Assembly (NCBI GenBank): GCA_936450465.1
Contig: OW388297.1
Location: 56,784,989-56,848,988, forward strand
DNA: 64,000 bases
Source: Gibbula magus
Taxonomy: Eukaryota > Mollusca > Gastropoda > Trochida > Trochidae
Direction of reading: 5' to 3'
The translations under genes were made by a program, and so were the position numbers. The notes under the pieces were generated by a model. It did not search any database. It was not told the DNA's origin and saw nothing but the letters and a program-made list of their open reading frames with translations. Of this stretch, positions 40,401-42,972 are shown piece by piece; the stretch's first letter is position 1; every line of letters begins with the position of its first letter.

Positions 40401-42940
40401 TTCTCTTTTGTTTGATTGTTTACAGTGTGTGTGTATACCACAATGCTTTGACTTGACTAGATCTATATTTTAGACAAGAAAAGAACTTTACTAATTAGTG
40501 TGCTTAGTTTGGGTCCAAAATTAAAGTATATATTTCAATGAGATAGATTTTTAGCAATTTTTCGGTATGTCTATCGACATACTAATGATGTCTCTATCTG
40601 ATCTTAAAGACCTAAAACATTGTACATCAGTTGTGCTAGGGATTGTAGAGCTCACAAAGCAACTTCAGTACGGTGAGACAACAAGTTTCGCTTTTGGTCT
40701 TACTTCCAGATCAGCTTTCTTAACTTGTGTTTTGCAATCCCATCCATAGCCTCCCTGTAATGTTTTATGTAATGGAGAATGCATGAGGAGCCGTGGATGC
40801 TGTGATTATTTTTAACAAATCCACGGCTCCTCATGCATTCTCCATCTTAATCCATGTATGACGTCACGAAACATACATATGTGACTATCTAGCATTATAG
40901 ACAATACATTTCAATTATGTACCCTAACAAATTTATTATTTTGCAAATTTCTGTGCCCATTCATCGGATATGGTACACGTAGCTTTGACCCTAATGACAT
41001 GGATTCTTCAACGCACGTGCATGGCGCAAATCTTCCACGCAAAGCGATTTGACTGACAGCCGAACTCCTGCATTTCATGTGTTTCAGCACGATCCCCACG
41101 TGTTTCACACTTTACCAGTCTTGTTTAGAATGCAAGGATCTTACTGACAAACAATCAAATGATTACCAGCAGGCCTGGTAGTCGAATAGGTTGAAGCGCT
41201 GCGTAACAGACGAAGGGTTACATGTTCGATTCCCGGGTCAGACATTACAAAAATAATCAGATATTTTAAGATTCTAATCAGATATACTAAGACAAAATAC
41301 ATCATTCTTGAACAAATTACTTTGTGAGCCATTACGAAAATGTCAAAACCTGACACCCCTCCTGACTGGATTAGTCAATGACCAGTAGATTCTTAAAAAT
41401 AATCCACTGTTAAGTTAACACAATAGAGTGACGTCATCACCATGGATTAACCTCCACACATTATCTGCTGTACAGGGACACTGCAAGTGCACGGTTGGCT
41501 GGTCGGGTGATGACTGTACTGCAGCTCTCGGCATAGATCTTGTTGGCAAAGTGAAGGACATCCGTAAGTATTTCAAATTGAGAAAACATCAATCAGAAGT
41601 TAAAACCTGTATGGTTTCCAAAAGTATGGTCTTGAGTCTACATTTGTCAGTAAAATATTTAGTTTAATCTGTTTTGATGATCCTTTGTTATAAAAGCTGT
41701 CCTCACTTGTTTAACTCTTCTATGTCCAATCCCAGTGGTTACTTATCCAATCTCATTAAAATCAGATCAAACATAAGACTCCTACCTGAATCATAGATCT
41801 GAGCACTACCTGAAGAGGTCATGTCAGGTGACCTTTCACCTTCAATAAATATGGCATTAAATGTGGTGGTTCATATGTCAACTCCTGTTGGTCCAATTGC
41901 ATTCTAGTCCCGTTGCTGATTGGCTCGAGTAAAGGTCACCAGACATGACCTCTATGGTGCAGTACTCAGAAAGGAAATGCAGCAAGATTCAAGTGTTATG
42001 TTCGATCTGATATAAATGAAATTTAAATATGACCTTACCTCGAGTATTGGCATGTTTCTGAGCAGTAATGTTGCAGTTGACATTGTCATCAAGGTTTCAA
42101 AGTGATAATTTAACGTTTTCTCTTTCAGAGATTAATCTTACAGCGGGCCAGCTGGCAGGTATTGTTATTGGCATTCTGATTGCGTTTGTTCTGGCCATGG
42201 GAGGATTGTTTCTCTTCATGAGACGAAGAGCTGCAAGGATGGCAAACACTCCCAGTGTTAATTACAAAGAAGATAAGGTGATATTTCAATATACATTGAG
42301 AACAATTTCCATCCTAATTTAATTAAAAACAATAATGGTACAAGAATCTGTAATGAAACGTTGCACTCTTTGAATAAAGGGGGCAGGATAGCGTAGTGGT
42401 TAGCGTGTTTGGCTTCGGATCAAGAGGTCCAGCGTTTGAATCCCGCCAGGGGCATGGCAACTTTGTTTGAAGTAGAGAATATTTCTACATGTAGTAAGGT
42501 TTGTGTACAATGCTACACTGAATTTCAACGTAGTACCACCCATGATTCGCTAGATCAAGCCAATGCTCGCAGATCCACATGTTGGCTTTCTCCCTGCCAT
42601 AATACTAACAGATATTGTGATAGAATTGAAATACTCTTGAAAGCGGCGTTAAACCCAAACTCACCTCTGAATAAAGTTGTTCTCCATTCACACTTGTCCT
42701 TATTTGACTTCAAAATTCTAAAGTGCCAATGAAAGAAGTTCTTTGTAAATAGGAACTAAATTTGTTAAATCTTCAGTTGACTTATCTTATGAAATGCATT
42801 AATGGAAGTGTTTGATAATCTTCCAGGTTGCCTTTGCCTCAGAAGACTTCAACCATCCGTCCATGAGATCAGAGGAGGCTCCCCCAGACCCCAACAGGAT
42901 AGATCTTCAAACTCATCTTGAAAATGAAAGCAATTCATAA
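123..42940 (+). CDS. Gly-rich/WSC/multi-EGF type I membrane protein (whole gene, 5' partial)
   Basis: Thirty exons were traced by GT-AG borders; their lengths sum to 4025 nt, and after the 2-nt partial first codon exactly 1341 codons remain (1340 residues plus TAA). Order in the visible protein: glycine-rich segment (residues 1-231), WSC domain (about 235-345), about 17 EGF-like modules of the CxCxPGxxGxxC type seen in MEGF10/11 and laminins (about 375-1240), a transmembrane helix (about 1262-1284) followed by RRR, and a 56-residue tail with Ser, Glu and Pro but no enzyme domain. Known of the family: such proteins are cell-surface adhesion or scavenger receptors. Inferred role: extracellular recognition of glycans or matrix. 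No signal peptide is seen because the 5' end is outside. The nearest named relatives I can suggest are MEGF6/10/11-like proteins, but the Gly-rich plus WSC front does not match them. Confidence 0.85.
568..1509 (+). repeat. Interspersed repeat R1, copy 1
   Basis: The left end reads AGCTCATCAGGCCTGAAAGG, followed by a GTCC-rich tract. The right end reads GATGAGCTACAGAGCCCATG. Between them are four or five about 120-bp tandem subunits containing CTTCTTCTCCAG and CCAATGGGGATTCTAAATTG. The ends form an 8-bp inverted repeat (AGCTCATC/GATGAGCT). No coding capacity. Non-autonomous element of unknown class; it fills most of intron 241-1745. Confidence 0.7.
1746..1891 (+). CDS. Receptor gene exon 2 (Gly-rich)
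   Basis: Acceptor GAATTCAG, donor GTGTGT. It encodes a [20 protein letters not shown] stretch and then [10 protein letters not shown]. Phases 2 in and 1 out fit both neighbours. Confidence 0.75.
2140..2285 (+). repeat. Half of a foldback MITE
   Basis: GC-rich AAGGGCCGG repeats with a 14-G run end in ATTAGAGGAAATATGGTAC. That terminus matches the right end of the complete element at 35965-36334, so this looks like a degraded single-ended copy. Confidence 0.45.
2307..2427 (+). CDS. Receptor gene exon 3 (Gly-rich)
   Basis: Acceptor TATGTGCAG, donor GTCAGT. It encodes [18 protein letters not shown] and then a valine/serine beta-type segment. The last third is [13 protein letters not shown]; a +2 frame of the same bases would be glycine-rich, so a small indel in this exon is possible, though downstream phases agree as it stands. 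Confidence 0.7.
2715..2854 (+). CDS. Receptor gene exon 4 (Cys- and Gly-rich)
   Basis: The acceptor CTAGATGCAG was chosen because it restores phase; the more obvious CCCAG at 2659 would give a stop. It encodes [19 protein letters not shown], then [18 protein letters not shown]. Donor GTCAGT. Confidence 0.65.
2960..3360 (+). repeat. Intronic repeat shared with 35285-35690
   Basis: About 400 bp of AT-rich intron is recognisably related to 35285-35690, sharing CATTACGTGAAATGAAAA, CTAATCAACA and an AAAAAAATGACTCGATA-like end. Both copies lie just upstream of an exon. No coding signal. Confidence 0.55.
3479..3648 (+). CDS. Receptor gene exon 5 (Gly-rich)
   Basis: Acceptor TGGAGCAG, donor GTGAGT. 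It encodes [20 protein letters not shown] followed by VGRIQINAA and a Ser/Asn-rich end. This is the last glycine-rich exon before the WSC domain; it ends in phase 0. Confidence 0.8.
3806..4235 (+). repeat. (TTTCA)n then (CACCT/CAACT)n pentanucleotide array
   Basis: Simple pentamer repeats run for about 430 bp: TTTCA units first, then CACCT, CAACT and CACAT blocks, the CACCT block being nearly pure from 4130 to 4215. The long HLTSP-type open frames here are a consequence of the repeat, not genes. The array lies in the intron before the WSC exons. Confidence 0.9.
4349..4524 (+). CDS. Receptor gene exon 6, WSC domain first part
   Basis: Acceptor TATTCCAG, donor GTTTGT. The motif FRGCYQD and then TPDFCITMC are the opening signature of a WSC domain, a Cys-rich carbohydrate-binding type module of fungal wall sensors and animal polycystin-1 and Kremen. 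It ends in phase 2 inside the C-R pair. Confidence 0.85.
4796..4965 (+). mobile_element. tRNA-headed SINE, family 2
   Basis: A tRNA-like head carries a B box in GGGTTCGAATCC at about 4883. It is preceded by GTCGTGTCGTAAGCTG and followed by a non-tRNA body. A copy on the other strand lies at 62700-62810. It does not fold as an intact tRNA, so it is called a SINE. Confidence 0.6.
5021..5110 (+). CDS. Receptor gene exon 7, WSC domain middle
   Basis: Acceptor TATTTCAG, donor GTGAGA. It encodes [20 protein letters not shown], with the YxGxExGxECxC motif central to WSC domains. Phases 2 in and 2 out. Confidence 0.85.
5163..5960 (+). repeat. Interspersed repeat R1, copy 2 (diverged)
   Basis: Left end AGCCCATCAGGCCTGAAAGG and right end CTGATGAGCTACAAAGCCCA match R1 termini, but the interior differs and lacks the tandem subunits. 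Same orientation as the host gene. Confidence 0.6.
6279..6441 (+). CDS. Receptor gene exon 8, WSC domain end
   Basis: Acceptor CTTCATCAG, donor GTAGGG. It encodes [20 protein letters not shown], matching the C-x-G-x-QxCGG closing motif of WSC, followed by a linker with three Cys. The end of this exon is the seed of the 60-bp array that follows. Confidence 0.85.
6425..6915 (+). repeat. 60-bp tandem array spanning a splice donor
   Basis: About eight copies of a 60-bp unit: 17 bases copying the exon-8 end (ATGCCTACTCGGGACAG) plus 43 bases of intron beginning GTAGGGTTTTGG and ending TCATAACAG. Each copy therefore carries a donor-like and an acceptor-like site around a 17-nt mini-exon. Confidence 0.85.
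7079..7177 (+). CDS. Receptor gene exon 9 (start of EGF region)
   Basis: Acceptor TCTGGCAG, donor GTTTGT. It encodes [14 protein letters not shown] and then [12 protein letters not shown], the C-terminal half of an EGF-like module. Phase 0 on both sides. Confidence 0.8.
7560..7616 (+). repeat. Short tandem repeat
   Basis: Two full units and one partial unit of ATCTACTATAGATAAATTA within the intron between exons 9 and 10. Simple duplication with no other meaning seen. Confidence 0.7.
7696..7867 (+). CDS. Receptor gene exon 10 (EGF-like)
   Basis: Acceptor TTTGACAG, donor GTAGGT. Motifs [14 protein letters not shown] and [12 protein letters not shown] make one MEGF-type EGF module, and [10 protein letters not shown] opens the next. 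Confidence 0.85.
8445..8499 (+). CDS. Receptor gene exon 11 (EGF-like, small)
   Basis: Acceptor TTGTTGTAAG, donor GTAAGA. A 55-nt exon encoding [17 protein letters not shown]; it completes an EGF module with exons 10 and 12 in phase. Confidence 0.75.
8663..8696 (+). repeat. R1 right-end remnant
   Basis: TGAGCTACAGAGTCAGTGGC is a diverged R1 right terminus; no left end is found upstream. Confidence 0.45.
8873..9021 (+). CDS. Receptor gene exon 12 (EGF-like)
   Basis: Acceptor GCTCCCCAG, donor GTGAGT. It encodes [20 protein letters not shown], then a module with GTCDCDPGY. Ends in phase 1. Confidence 0.85.
9330..11156 (+). CDS. Non-LTR retrotransposon reverse transcriptase with inserted PHD-like finger
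   Basis: Open for about 608 codons. RT motifs are present in order: [67 protein letters not shown] and the catalytic [10 protein letters not shown] (about 10147). Between RT and the thumb-like segment [12 protein letters not shown] is a Cys4-His-Cys3 type zinc finger ([25 protein letters not shown]; about 10317-10440). The endonuclease part is missing, so the copy is 5' truncated, with a stop at 9327 upstream. The C-terminus holds [11 protein letters not shown]. It lies in the intron between receptor exons 12 and 13, sense to the host. Clade not decided (RTE- or CR1-like). Confidence 0.85.
   Translation, partial: AKEAKEKAWLEHYERLLNVEFDWDPELLTVEPPLEGPPIPITIDMVKKAISKMKSGKAAGPSGIVVEMIRAAGDTGEAIICDLATSIVQDGKVPSDWEHSFIVNLYKGKGDALDRGNYRGLKLTDQVMKVLERVVDSHIRQLVTIDESQFGFVPGRGPTDAIFVVRQLQEKYLAVNKRLYMAFVDLEKAFDRVPQKVIWWALRKLGVDEWIVRLVQGMYDNSPNRVLVGNAYSQEFTVMVGVHQGSVLSPLLFIIVLEALSREFRAGVPWEDLYADDLVIITESLEECFERLLTWKETMERKGLRVNAGKTKIMICDTGLDQLQDSGNFPCAVCRKGVGNNSIFCNGCKHWVHKKCSGLKHLSEDPYFRCSRCQGTARSLDGRPQKEVQVGSHKLEVVSSFCYLGDMLSAGGGCELTTITRVKTAWKKFKELLPVLTSRHLSHKTRGQVYSTCVRSAMLHACETWALTKPNLHRLQRNDRAMIRQVCNVKAKDTANIRSSELLGQLGLKDLDLILRERRLRWFGHVERSNNAIKCVLDHKVSGKRGPGRPRMTWKELTDRDRRQWKLTKTDPIERKTWRSEVKSAMRAASQLPGWRPTSVDDAPGPAR
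11168..11200 (+). repeat. (GAT)n tail of the non-LTR element
   Basis: About ten GAT units follow the stop codon after a short 3' end. Microsatellite tails of this kind are typical of RTE-type LINEs; a similar GAT tract stands at 13387-13421. Confidence 0.7.
11550..11640 (+). repeat. Short inverted repeat
   Basis: TATAACATTCAGTCGCCTAC and TCCACTGAATGTTATAAC face each other, about 50 bp apart. This suggests a small foldback MITE; no coding content. Confidence 0.4.
11641..12212 (+). repeat. 107-bp tandem array copying a splice acceptor and half an exon
   Basis: About four upstream copies (exon-like starts near 11800, 11892, 11999 and 12106) repeat the 3' splice site CTGCTTACAG plus about 63 nt of exon 13 (TACTGTGCAGAGATGTGTGA and on). 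They are joined by T/G/C-rich CTGTGTCTGTGT filler. The copy at 11892 has lost the AG. The true exon at 12213 is the last unit. Confidence 0.85.
12213..12352 (+). CDS. Receptor gene exon 13 (EGF-like)
   Basis: Acceptor TGCTTACAG, donor GTACAC. It encodes [20 protein letters not shown] and then [19 protein letters not shown]. Of five similar acceptor copies only this one continues into a full EGF module. Confidence 0.85.
12661..12969 (+). mobile_element. tRNA-headed SINE (CACCT-tail family)
   Basis: Head with B box GGTTCGAATCC (about 12715), body with AAGGTTTGGGTGCAA-like and AGTGAAATACTC-like segments, tail GGAATTAAACCCCAACTCAC then CTCACCTC. Same family as 38086-38382. Confidence 0.75.
13049..13197 (+). 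CDS. Receptor gene exon 14 (EGF-like)
   Basis: Acceptor TGTTTCAG, donor GTAAGA. It encodes [16 protein letters not shown] and then [12 protein letters not shown]. Ends in phase 2. Confidence 0.85.
13387..13421 (+). repeat. (GAT)n microsatellite
   Basis: About eleven GAT units preceded by GGGATTATTAAAGTTTC. Possibly the 3' end of another degraded RTE-like LINE. Confidence 0.7.
13697..13883 (+). CDS. Receptor gene exon 15 (EGF-like, two part modules)
   Basis: Acceptor TCCCCCAG, donor GTTAGT (unusual). It encodes [20 protein letters not shown] and then [16 protein letters not shown]. Joining at 13883 to 28772 gives a continuous ACDGVSGACQC motif, which supports the GTTAGT donor and the 14.9-kb intron. 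Confidence 0.8.
13906..14258 (+). mobile_element. TTAA-flanked MITE, copy 1
   Basis: Terminal inverted repeats AGGGGCAGTAGCACGTTTTT / AAAAACGTGCTACTGCCCCT, with TTAA on each side (13902-13905, 14259-14262). Non-coding, 353 bp. TTAA duplication is the mark of piggyBac-type transposition. Second copy at 43779. Confidence 0.85.
14263..14750 (+). other. Intron filler
   Basis: No gene, array or complete element recognised. The stretch with ACGTTACAGAAAGCGCTTG and CGTAACGCC looks repeat-derived but no partner is seen in the window. Confidence 0.5.
14751..14975 (+). repeat. DIRS left inverted terminal repeat
   Basis: Starts TTCTTTTTCAGAAGGGATCC and runs through TGGACCACCCTAAGTGGGCC to CACTTATAAATCTG. 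Its reverse complement is at 25884-26122. Its outer 45 bases recur at about 29907. Confidence 0.85.
15527..16344 (+). pseudogene. DIRS gag-like ORF, copy 1 (truncated)
   Basis: Begins [20 protein letters not shown], with paired Cys motifs (CSGC, CLKC, CNVC), then a Lys/Ser-rich stretch and a Pro-rich region. At about 16344 it breaks into RT sequence at TCTTCCTCGGGG, so it lacks the C-terminal half. Confidence 0.8.
16345..16892 (+). pseudogene. DIRS RT-RNase H fragment (duplicate of 19331-19866)
   Basis: Near-identical to 19331-19866, including [20 protein letters not shown] and [15 protein letters not shown], an RNase H region with its first Asp. It starts and stops at abrupt joins to gag, so it cannot be translated as a whole enzyme. 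Confidence 0.85.
16896..18492 (+). pseudogene. DIRS gag-like ORF, copy 2 (frameshifted)
   Basis: From the gag middle ([20 protein letters not shown]) to a basic C-terminus ending at 18492. Near 18231, in a G run, the coding frame shifts by one base: upstream the frame is that of 16901, downstream that of 18241 ([16 protein letters not shown]). The long 1171-codon frame beyond the shift is therefore not a real protein. Confidence 0.7.
18771..20525 (+). CDS. DIRS reverse transcriptase - RNase H
   Basis: RT motifs: [52 protein letters not shown] and catalytic YLDDWLV (usual DIRS-type xxDD). RNase H follows with [35 protein letters not shown] and [13 protein letters not shown] at 18768-18770 interrupts the same frame just upstream. 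The last about 45 codons run into a duplicated leader (from 20396), so the C-terminus is probably not original. Function: copying element RNA to DNA. Confidence 0.85.
   Translation, partial: ALLQKSAIEVVPPGQEQSGYYSTYFIVTKKDGGFRPILNLKYLNLKIEVPSFKMETLRSVIASVEANEWLSSIDLKDAYLHVPMHPEFKKYLRFAFDGTCYQFTVLPFGISTAPRVFTKLMLIPAQVARARGRFCHPYLDDWLVRALSQALNQAATTEIINLLVSLGWIINLKKSDLKPSQDQIFLGARFQTDLKTVSLAPDRVLKVQRATLLFLESHSLTAHRWLQLLGFMAATVDVVYRARLRMTPVQQALASLWSHSESYEKQLETPGWLSPHLLWWTRSENLARGISLVTPVPSCTVQTDASLSGWGGVLGPHSASGLWSQAEASLHMNVLELKAVRLVFERFQQRLRHQVVRREMDNQTAMSYILKQGGTVSPVLLQESWEFLLWCDKFDITVLPVYLPGVDNVRTDALSRRILAPHKWMLDPEIFAAISRLFGSFQVDLFASEMNNQTPVYCSRLPDPRAVAADAFALEWTGRVLWAFPPVPLISKVLSQLAVQPARLLVLLTPLWIAQSWFPLVLRFLVSPPVLLLCRPGLLRLLVTPRADNSNSPLINLSFKREDVFQNLFSVADFLKKWNKISIL
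20396..21420 (+). pseudogene. Second copy of DIRS leader and gag start
   Basis: Almost identical to 14926-15950: the GCCAAGGGCAGATAACTCTA leader, then a gag ORF from 21002 ([12 protein letters not shown]). It joins recombinase sequence at TCACAATT and goes out of frame. Confidence 0.8.
21421..22196 (+). CDS. DIRS tyrosine recombinase
   Basis: The frame open from 21396 carries [20 protein letters not shown], the first catalytic Arg in [13 protein letters not shown], the H-x-x-R box in [13 protein letters not shown], and the nucleophile Tyr in FIRHYQLD. It ends GQSHNSSS. The family inserts circular element DNA without target duplication. The first eight codons are gag-derived, so the native start is lost. 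Confidence 0.85.
22432..25575 (+). repeat. Interspersed repeat R1, copy 3 (expanded, 3.1 kb)
   Basis: Left end AGCTCATCAGGCCTGAAAGG, (GTCC)8 tract, then about 120-bp subunits. From about 23361 there are successive units of about 541 bp (starts near 23361, 23903, 24444 and 24994) each with GTCGACTTTAGATAACAATC. Right end CTGATGAGCTAAAGAGCCCA. Inserted in the DIRS 3' region and the largest R1 copy here. No ORF of note. Confidence 0.75.
25755..25849 (+). repeat. DIRS internal complementary region
   Basis: Reads ATGCTATATGTACCCCAAGG up to AAAAGAATC (reverse complement of the left terminus), directly followed by GAACCAACCTGCAGAGG to TCCTCCTTGGGGTA (reverse complement of the right terminus). This is the circle-junction template typical of DIRS elements. 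Confidence 0.85.
25884..26122 (-). repeat. DIRS right inverted terminal repeat
   Basis: Inverted copy of 14751-14975, longer at its outer end by the GCAACCTCTGCAGGTTGG segment that also appears in the internal complementary region. Confidence 0.85.
26195..27532 (+). mobile_element. TIR element with TGGGCCAAC subterminal repeats
   Basis: Ends CCCAGATAGCA and TGCTATCTGGG are inverted. Many TTGGGCCAAC-like motifs in both orientations crowd both ends. DNA transposon derivative; class unresolved. A two-exon mini-ORF is possible inside (ATG near 26587, donor at about 26643, acceptor TATTTCAG at about 27103), with no known domain. Confidence 0.6.
27533..28060 (+). repeat. GTCC-rich repeat, R1-related end
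   Basis: TTGAGCTACAGAGCCAATGA is R1-like, then GTCCGTCCGTGCGTCCGTCC and two diverged units with CATAACTC and TTGAAACTTG. Probably a separate relative of the R1-type repeats. Confidence 0.45.
28284..28724 (+). mobile_element. hAT-like MITE
   Basis: AGGGCTGTGCAATATTATCG at the left and a diverged inverse (CACAATATCCAGCCTTAA) at the right. An 8-bp direct duplication TTGTATCT flanks it (28276-28283, 28725-28732). The interior is full of ATATCGCAATATATCG. It ends 47 bp upstream of receptor exon 16. Confidence 0.75.
28772..28924 (+). CDS. Receptor gene exon 16 (EGF-like)
   Basis: Acceptor TTGCTGTAG, donor GTAGGC. It encodes [16 protein letters not shown] and then [19 protein letters not shown]. 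Its end, TGCATATGTCAG|GTAGGCTGA, seeds the array that follows. Confidence 0.85.
28920..29825 (+). repeat. 26-bp tandem array starting at a splice donor
   Basis: About 33 copies of GTAGGCTGAGGGATCTTGTA with TGTCAG or TGTAAG; each unit reproduces the donor context TCAG|GTAGGC of exon 16. Sub-blocks (GTCAG type and GTAAG type) indicate staged amplification. Confidence 0.9.
29907..30990 (+). mobile_element. Degraded DIRS-related element with inserted R1
   Basis: It begins with the outer 45 bases of the DIRS left end (GATTCTTTTTCAGAAGGGAT) and ends with a gapped version of the right end (AGGATTTTTATGCT, CTTCAACAAATCTG, GTTCGAAT). Between are an R1 piece and two about 190-bp tandem units with CATGGTTTAGCCGCCATTTT. 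No coding remains. Confidence 0.5.
29967..30365 (+). repeat. Interspersed repeat R1, copy 4 (partial)
   Basis: Left end AGCTCATTGGGCCTTTCAGG and two or three internal subunits; the right end is missing. Confidence 0.6.
31085..31238 (+). CDS. Receptor gene exon 17 (EGF-like)
   Basis: Acceptor CCTCCTCAG, donor GTAAGC. It encodes [19 protein letters not shown], then [18 protein letters not shown]. Phase 0 in, 1 out. Confidence 0.85.
31352..31937 (+). repeat. Interspersed repeat R1, copy 5
   Basis: Left end AGCTCATCCGACCTGAAAGA, one internal subunit, right end GTGCTACAGAGCCAATGG. Sense to the host gene, like the other copies. Confidence 0.6.
31991..32112 (+). CDS. Receptor gene exon 18 (EGF-like)
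   Basis: Acceptor TCTTTTCAG, donor GTGAGT. It encodes [20 protein letters not shown] and then [14 protein letters not shown]. Confidence 0.85.
32430..32515 (+). repeat. 23-bp hairpin (miniature foldback)
   Basis: Arms GTTGTCAGACCGCACCTCAG(GGT) at 32430-32452 and the exact inverse at 32493-32515, with a 40-bp loop. Recently formed or conserved foldback; no TSD decided. Confidence 0.75.
32649..32821 (+). CDS. Receptor gene exon 19 (EGF-like)
   Basis: Acceptor TTTCACAG, donor GTAATT. It encodes [33 protein letters not shown] and then the start of another module, [10 protein letters not shown]. Confidence 0.85.
32866..33425 (+). repeat. 33-bp tandem array, CT-rich
   Basis: About 17 units of TACCCTTCCCTACCTGGGTA plus CCCCACCCCCTAT, forming long proline- and tyrosine-rich open frames in every frame. 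It starts 45 bp after exon 19 in the intron. Confidence 0.9.
33521..33604 (+). repeat. (AAGAT)n with LINE-like 3' end
   Basis: Ten AAGAT pentamers followed by AATTCTTTATTATCCCGAGG, a sequence type common at 3' ends of non-LTR elements, here with the element on the - strand. Confidence 0.5.
33605..34140 (+). other. Intron stretch, possible LINE relic
   Basis: A weak open frame (33689-34117) ends with [11 protein letters not shown], reminiscent of the C-terminal end of CR1/L2-type ORFs. Too degraded to assign. Confidence 0.3.
34158..34706 (+). repeat. Interspersed repeat R3, copy 1
   Basis: Left TATCCCACTGGTATGTAATA, internal repeats with TGAAACTTTGCATGTGTATT, right TTTTCTGATGACTCTTGTT. An inverted copy is at 45873-46576. 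Confidence 0.65.
34934..35015 (+). CDS. Receptor gene exon 20 (EGF-like, small)
   Basis: Acceptor CTTTTCCAG, donor GTAAGT. It encodes [20 protein letters not shown]; it completes the module begun in exon 19. Confidence 0.85.
35285..35690 (+). repeat. Intronic repeat shared with 2960-3360
   Basis: Related to 2960-3360 over about 400 bp (CATTACGTGAAATGAAAA, ATAAAACTAATCAACA, TACCTCGATAGAACC-like end). It again lies just upstream of an exon. Confidence 0.55.
35797..35911 (+). CDS. Receptor gene exon 21 (EGF-like)
   Basis: Acceptor ATATTTCAG, donor GTGATT. It encodes [17 protein letters not shown] and then [16 protein letters not shown]. Confidence 0.8.
35965..36334 (+). mobile_element. Foldback MITE
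   Basis: Left TACCGCATTTCCTTTGATAC and right GTATTAGAGGAAATACGGTA are inverted. Several ACCCGGGTCTC motifs face each other inside. Related half copy at 2140-2285. Confidence 0.7.
36605..36903 (+). mobile_element. Diverged hAT-like element ending at a splice acceptor
   Basis: Both ends align with the complete hAT-like element at 54832-55621: the left AGTTGAACC...TTTTGCTTTTGGTT and the right CAATACGTATTGAACCG followed by GTACCATTTCAT. The right terminus supplies the pyrimidine tract of the next exon. Confidence 0.6.
36906..37052 (+). CDS. Receptor gene exon 22 (EGF-like)
   Basis: Acceptor TTTCATCCACAG, donor GTTAGT (same unusual donor as exon 15). It encodes [20 protein letters not shown] and then [14 protein letters not shown]. 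Confidence 0.8.
37435..37563 (+). CDS. Receptor gene exon 23 (EGF-like, 129 nt)
   Basis: Acceptor TTCCATTGCAG, donor [26 protein letters not shown] and then [14 protein letters not shown]. First of four consecutive 129-nt phase 1-1 exons, each one EGF module. Confidence 0.9.
37846..37974 (+). CDS. Receptor gene exon 24 (EGF-like, 129 nt)
   Basis: Acceptor CACTTCAG, donor [25 protein letters not shown], then [14 protein letters not shown]. Confidence 0.9.
38086..38382 (+). mobile_element. tRNA-headed SINE with target duplication
   Basis: Head GTTAGCGCATTCGGCTTCGG with B box GGTTCGAATCC, body, and tail GGCGTTAAACCCCAACTCAC plus CTCACCTCAC. A 13-bp direct duplication TCAAAGGCTTAGA flanks it (38073-38085, 38383-38395), proving insertion. 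Reference copy of the family here. Confidence 0.9.
38622..38750 (+). CDS. Receptor gene exon 25 (EGF-like, 129 nt)
   Basis: Acceptor CTGTGCCAG, donor [26 protein letters not shown], then [14 protein letters not shown]. Its end is echoed downstream at 38751-39180. Confidence 0.9.
38751..39180 (+). repeat. Decaying partial copies of exon 25 end
   Basis: At least two clear fragments repeat the exon-25 end plus donor (GTGCCTGTCAGTGCTTTCAG ... GGAATACTGTGACCAAAGTA near 38873-38923, another near 38770-38830). Fainter ones follow near 38970 and 39110. All have lost the reading frame. Confidence 0.65.
39486..39614 (+). CDS. Receptor gene exon 26 (EGF-like, 129 nt)
   Basis: Acceptor TCTGTACAG, donor [26 protein letters not shown], then [14 protein letters not shown]. 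Confidence 0.9.
39880..40016 (+). CDS. Receptor gene exon 27 (EGF-like)
   Basis: Acceptor TGTTCCAG, donor [26 protein letters not shown], then [15 protein letters not shown], a switch to a classical EGF start. Ends in phase 0. Confidence 0.85.
40772..40845 (+). repeat. Perfect 27-bp hairpin
   Basis: Arm 40772-40798 (begins ATGGAGAATGCATGAGGAGC) and its exact inverse at 40819-40845, with a 20-bp loop. In the intron between exons 27 and 28. Confidence 0.85.
41160..41245 (+). mobile_element. tRNA-like SINE head
   Basis: TGGTAGTCGAATAGGTTGAA as A-box region and GTTCGATTCCCGGGTC as B-box region. No CCA, poor acceptor stem: a SINE head, not a tRNA gene. Confidence 0.5.
41476..41563 (+). CDS. Receptor gene exon 28 (last EGF half and juxtamembrane)
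   Basis: Acceptor TGCTGTACAG, donor [22 protein letters not shown] completes the classical EGF of exon 27; the rest is the juxtamembrane stalk. Confidence 0.85.
41760..42012 (+). repeat. Foldback element
   Basis: Arms of about 80 bp (TCAGATCAAACATAAGACTC ... AGGTCATGTC and its diverged inverse ending GTTATGTTCGATCTGA) enclose about 85 bp. It ends about 115 bp before the transmembrane exon. Confidence 0.6.
42129..42277 (+). CDS. Receptor gene exon 29 (transmembrane)
   Basis: Acceptor TCTCTTTCAG, donor GTGATA. It encodes a 23-residue hydrophobic helix ([20 protein letters not shown]) followed by MRRRAAR, a stop-transfer signal for a type I topology. Confidence 0.9.
42380..42667 (+). mobile_element. 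tRNA-headed SINE with target duplication
   Basis: Head GATAGCGTAGTGGTTAGCGT, B box GTTTGAATCCC, tail GCGTTAAACCCAAACTCACC. Flanked by TGAATAAAG (42371-42379 and 42668-42676). Confidence 0.85.
42827..42940 (+). CDS. Receptor gene exon 30 (cytoplasmic tail, stop)
   Basis: Acceptor ATCTTCCAG. It encodes [20 protein letters not shown] and ends ENESNS with TAA at 42938-42940. No kinase, ITAM or NPxY motif. Confidence 0.9.
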   Translation, partial: VAFASEDFNHPSMRSEEAPPDPNRIDLQTHLENESNS

Positions 42941-42972
42941 CAGTTTTCATGCTTTTCCTTCCCTACGCAAAA

